Source: Nitrospinota bacterium (lineage in GTDB: Bacteria > Nitrospinota > Nitrospinia > UBA9942). From it: a stretch of DNA of 6,186 nucleotides. Made by a program: the position numbers and the translations under genes. This document shows positions 5,473-6,186 of this stretch, piece by piece. Each line of letters opens with the position of its first letter. Position 1 is the stretch's first letter. The notes under the pieces were generated by a model. It saw only the letters and a list, made by a program, of their open reading frames with translations. It was not told the origin of the DNA and searched no databases. The DNA lies in the NCBI GenBank assembly GCA_016234205.1, contig JACRGN010000084.1, positions 1-6,186 on the forward strand, read 5' to 3'.

Positions 5473-5601
5473 AAGACCATATGTCCCTGAAGCGACTGTT
5501 AAATTTTCACTTTTCCATGGATGGTAAAAAGTGGAAATTTCCACAGTTCAGACAGCCACGGATGGCTGTATGAACGGCAAGCGGAAGGGATATATGGTCT
5601 T
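5473..5601 (+). ncRNA. TwoAYGGAY-like structured RNA candidate (three-way junction)
   Basis: Three stems fit together. P1 pairs AAGACCATATGTCCCT (5473-5488) with AGGGATATATGGTCTT (5586-5601); all 16 pairs form if one G-U is allowed. P2 pairs AAATTTTCACTTTTCC (5501-5516) with 5523-5540 through 16 pairs and two single-base bulges, leaving the hexaloop AUGGAU (5517-5522). P3 pairs GTTCA and ACAGCC (5546-5557) with GGCTGT and TGAAC (5564-5575) around one mismatch, leaving the hexaloop ACGGAU (5558-5563). Both loops fit AYGGAY closed by CC/GG, the defining feature of the TwoAYGGAY RNA motif, whose function is unknown to me. The loops also fit CANGGANG, the CsrA/RsmA binding consensus, so a CsrA-sequestering RNA is an alternative. 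The strand is chosen from the loop sequence. Both neighbouring genes read the other way, and the only plus-strand promoter candidate (TAGTCA 5430-5435, TATGCT 5453-5458) is weak. Confidence 0.68.
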
Positions 5602-5629
5602 TCATGCATTTATTTGGGATAAAATCTTG

Positions 5630-6186
5630 TTATATTTCATGGCTATTATTTTTAAATAACCTATCCATTCGCTTCGGGTCTATAGTAACAAAGATGTTTT
5701 TATCCTGTGAAATTATTACCTTTCCTGCTTCAGCCCCTTTTGGTTTTTTTACATATTTTTTAAATGTATATGCTATGTTTCCCCTGCCTGTTGATTTTAA
5801 CTTGCTGAAACAAATTGCAAGACTGGCAGCATCCAATAAAGTCTCTCTTGGCACATCCTTTCTTTTTCCTGTCTGTATAACCACATGAGAACCCGGAAAA
5901 TCCCTGACATGAAGCCATATATCGTTCCCATTTGCAATTTTGAATGTAAGTTCATCATTCTGTTTATTATTTTTCCCAACAAGTATTGTCAGCCCGTCAA
6001 TGGATTCAAAAGACATCGGTGAAGATTTGTCTTGAGATTGTCTGGCCGATTGTCTCTTTTTGTCATTGCGAGCCGAAGGCGAAGCAATCTTTCCTAAAAG
6101 GCCATTCCGAGTGAAGCGAGGAATCTCGCCTTCATGCCTCATAGTCTCATCAATCTTGCGATGCAGTTGTGCTATCTCGTTCTTTG
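5630..6186 (-). CDS. rqcH: C-terminal part of an RqcH/Rqc2-type NFACT protein, cut by the right edge
   Basis: The frame is open from the right edge (first whole codon at 6184) to TAA 5632-5630, giving 184 residues. It begins in a coiled-coil segment (KNEIAQLHRKIDE), runs through a basic linker, and ends in an NFACT-R domain at about 57-180. Signatures there are ILVGKNNKQNDELTFKIA, D-I-W-L-H-V-R (88-94), PGSHVVI (97-103) and YVKKPKGAEAGKVI near the end. RqcH binds stalled large ribosomal subunits with peptidyl-tRNA and directs alanine tailing. The NFACT-N half lies outside the window, so older labels (fibronectin-binding protein, FbpA-like) remain possible. An apparent start at 6142 is only an internal Met. 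Residues 20-41 come from a palindromic repeat inserted in frame between the coiled coil and NFACT-R. Confidence 0.85.
   Translation of the reverse strand, partial: KNEIAQLHRKIDETMRHEGEIPRFTRNGLLGKIASPSARNDKKRQSARQSQDKSSPMSFESIDGLTILVGKNNKQNDELTFKIANGNDIWLHVRDFPGSHVVIQTGKRKDVPRETLLDAASLAICFSKLKSTGRGNIAYTFKKYVKKPKGAEAGKVIISQDKNIFVTIDPKRMDRLFKNNSHEI
6062..6127 (+). repeat. GTCATTGCGAG-type palindromic repeat lying in frame inside rqcH
   Basis: Two half-units lie in tandem. The first reads GTCATTGCGAG...GAAGCAATCT (6062-6090), with ATTGC/GCAAT and an inner GCC/GGC pairing. The second reads CATTCCGAGTGAAGCGAGGA then ATCTC (6103-6127), with ATTCC/GGAAT or alternatively GCGAG/CTCGC pairing. This family is usually found between genes. 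Here its 66 bases are exactly 22 codons and are read on the minus strand as EIPRFTRNGLLGKIASPSAR-ND within the linker of the NFACT protein, without a stop. Confidence 0.72.

Noticed and set aside
5473..5601. The same structure considered as an intrinsic terminator for rqcH
   Set aside because: The outer stem is AT-mixed, multi-branched and not followed by a T-run in the minus direction. The conserved loop hexamers also point to a plus-strand RNA.
5604..5888. 94-codon plus-strand open frame (starting MHLFGIKSCYISW)
   Set aside because: It is antisense to the well-supported NFACT-R coding sequence, has no ribosome binding site, and its composition is that of a shadow frame.
6062..6142. ATG at 6142 taken as the start of a separate 170-residue protein
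   Set aside because: The frame stays open upstream to the window edge with coiled-coil sequence typical of the NFACT family, so this Met is internal.

Overview
The window looks like chromosome from an AT-leaning Gram-negative bacterium. Dispersed palindromes of the GTCATTCCCG and GTCATTGCGAG kinds, a sigma-54-type promoter, a CheY-TPR protein and the MNT-type nucleotidyltransferase debris together recall Nitrospirota or deltaproteobacterial lineages. That placement is an impression and no gene here fixes the taxon.

Left part (1-1737): mobile and toxin-antitoxin debris. The end of an ISKra4-like transposase runs in from the left edge and abuts the N-terminal stub of an MNT-type nucleotidyltransferase. 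Next comes an apparently intact DUF433 antitoxin / DUF5615 PIN-like toxin pair with overlapping stop and start codons. A second, independently broken nucleotidyltransferase stub follows. The two stubs are about 76% identical over 58 bases and bracket the pair. The second stub overlaps the start of a class I glutamine amidotransferase (peptidase C26, PuuD-like).

Middle part (1738-4499): three genes reading rightward, each behind its own promoter-like sequence. A membrane-anchored M23 (LytM/NlpD-like) endopeptidase lies behind a near-perfect sigma-54 site. A very short FlgC-like rod protein lies behind TTGACA-N17-TATATT. pdxJ (pyridoxine 5'-phosphate synthase) lies behind TTGACA-N17-TAAAAT, placed so close that its mRNA should be leaderless. 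The two gaps between these genes are filled with palindromic repeats.

Right part (4471-6186): a CheY receiver fused to four TPRs reads leftward and overlaps the 3' end of pdxJ tail-to-tail by 29 bases. Beyond it lies the 3' part of an RqcH/Rqc2-type (NFACT) ribosome-quality-control gene, also leftward, which carries a 66-base palindromic repeat in frame. Between these two genes sits the most interesting object: a 129-base three-way-junction RNA candidate. Its two hairpins end in AUGGAU and ACGGAU hexaloops, the signature of the orphan TwoAYGGAY RNA class.

Apart from the toxin-antitoxin pair, the genes are functionally unrelated housekeeping or single genes. Interest lies in the RNA candidate, the repeats and the promoter arrangements.
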